Of a stretch of 5,951 nt of DNA, positions 5,720 to 5,951 are shown piece by piece. The notes under the pieces were generated by a model. That model was not told the DNA's origin. It made no database searches and saw only the letters and a program-made list of their open reading frames with translations. The translations under genes and the position numbers were made by a program. The stretch is from DASUZD01 sp036377055. Lineage in GTDB: Bacteria > Actinomycetota > Thermoleophilia > Gaiellales > Gaiellaceae. The stretch is from contig DASUZD010000325.1 in assembly GCA_036377055.1 (NCBI GenBank), forward strand, positions 1 to 5,951, in the 5' to 3' direction. Numbering within the stretch: position 1 is the first letter of the stretch; every line of letters starts with the position of its first letter.

Positions 5720-5951
5720 CGGCCATGGACCCGCTCGCGAACGGGCGACTGTCGCCACTCGATCATGCGTCCCTGCATGAGTTCTGGCGCATGCAGCTCC
5801 TAGACGAGCTCCACGGCAGGCTGACTGCCGTCGAATGGAATCCGAAGCTCGACCCGGATGGCACGCGCGCGGTGGCGCTGCGCGCGCTGATCGCGCGTGT
5901 GGAGGCTGCCGAGGCCGAGGCGCTCCGGAACGGATTCGGCGACGACCGGAC
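5716..5951 (+). CDS. Hypothetical helical protein, partial (3' end outside window)
   Basis: The ATG at 5716 overlaps the upstream stop in an ATGA junction, a hallmark of translational coupling. A second in-frame ATG at 5725 is an alternative start. The frame is open for 78 codons to the window edge with no stop. The visible part is hydrophilic and rich in Leu, Ala, Arg and Glu (for example LHEFWRMQLLDELHGRL and ALRALIARVEAAEAEALRNG), which predicts helical, possibly coiled-coil structure. No signal peptide, membrane segment or catalytic motif is seen. It is the third gene of the sigma factor operon. Function is unknown. Confidence 0.65.
   Translation, partial: MTAMDPLANGRLSPLDHASLHEFWRMQLLDELHGRLTAVEWNPKLDPDGTRAVALRALIARVEAAEAEALRNGFGDDR

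Noticed and set aside
4490..5758. 422-codon minus-strand open frame opposite the sigma operon
   Set aside because: The plus strand carries a clear sigma factor and coupled genes, while this frame is Arg/Ala/Pro-rich without recognisable domains.
1..5951. CRISPR array, IS element, tRNA/rRNA gene, toxin-antitoxin or phage-defence system
   Set aside because: No repeat-spacer pattern, transposase, RNA gene signature or defence-type domain was seen on either strand.

Overview
This is a very GC-rich window with dense, tightly packed genes. GC-biased codons, a primary/SigB-type sigma factor, a TreT-type trehalose synthase and an FtsX-like permease with an extra N-terminal membrane segment all suggest a high-GC actinobacterium. 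A soil or metagenomic member of Thermoleophilia (Gaiellales/Solirubrobacterales-like) is my best guess. No rRNA, tRNA, phage or IS marker anchors the lineage, so the taxonomy is inference.

The window is two divergent gene clusters separated by about 140 bp (4071-4209). The minus-strand cluster reads right to left. It starts with a GT4 trehalose synthase that carries a C-terminal YHS metal-binding domain (4070-2613). A four-helix small membrane protein of unknown function follows (2595-2239), then a ZIP/ZupT-like metal permease (from 2234). The permease frame has no stop before a LolD/MacB-type ABC ATPase, which has its own strong ribosome binding site and ATG (1481-756). Last is an FtsX/MacB-like ABC permease that runs off the left edge (740 to <1). 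Gaps between consecutive genes are 17, 4 and 15 bp, so one transcript is likely.

The plus-strand cluster is a sigma-70 family factor (4210-5037), an uncharacterised 230-residue protein with a possible His/Cys site (5027-5719), and the start of a small helical protein that runs off the right edge (5716 to >5951). The two junctions overlap by 11 and 4 bp, so the three genes are probably translationally coupled.

Together the clusters look like a stress or homeostasis locus: trehalose synthesis, metal uptake and sensing, and a lipoprotein/envelope-type ABC exporter, with a divergent sigma factor as a candidate regulator. The most unusual points are the fusion of a trehalose synthase to a YHS domain, the ZIP permease that lacks an eighth membrane helix in any frame and runs in frame into an ABC ATPase, and the sigma factor coupled to an unknown protein. 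I see no CRISPR array, mobile element or recognisable defence system.
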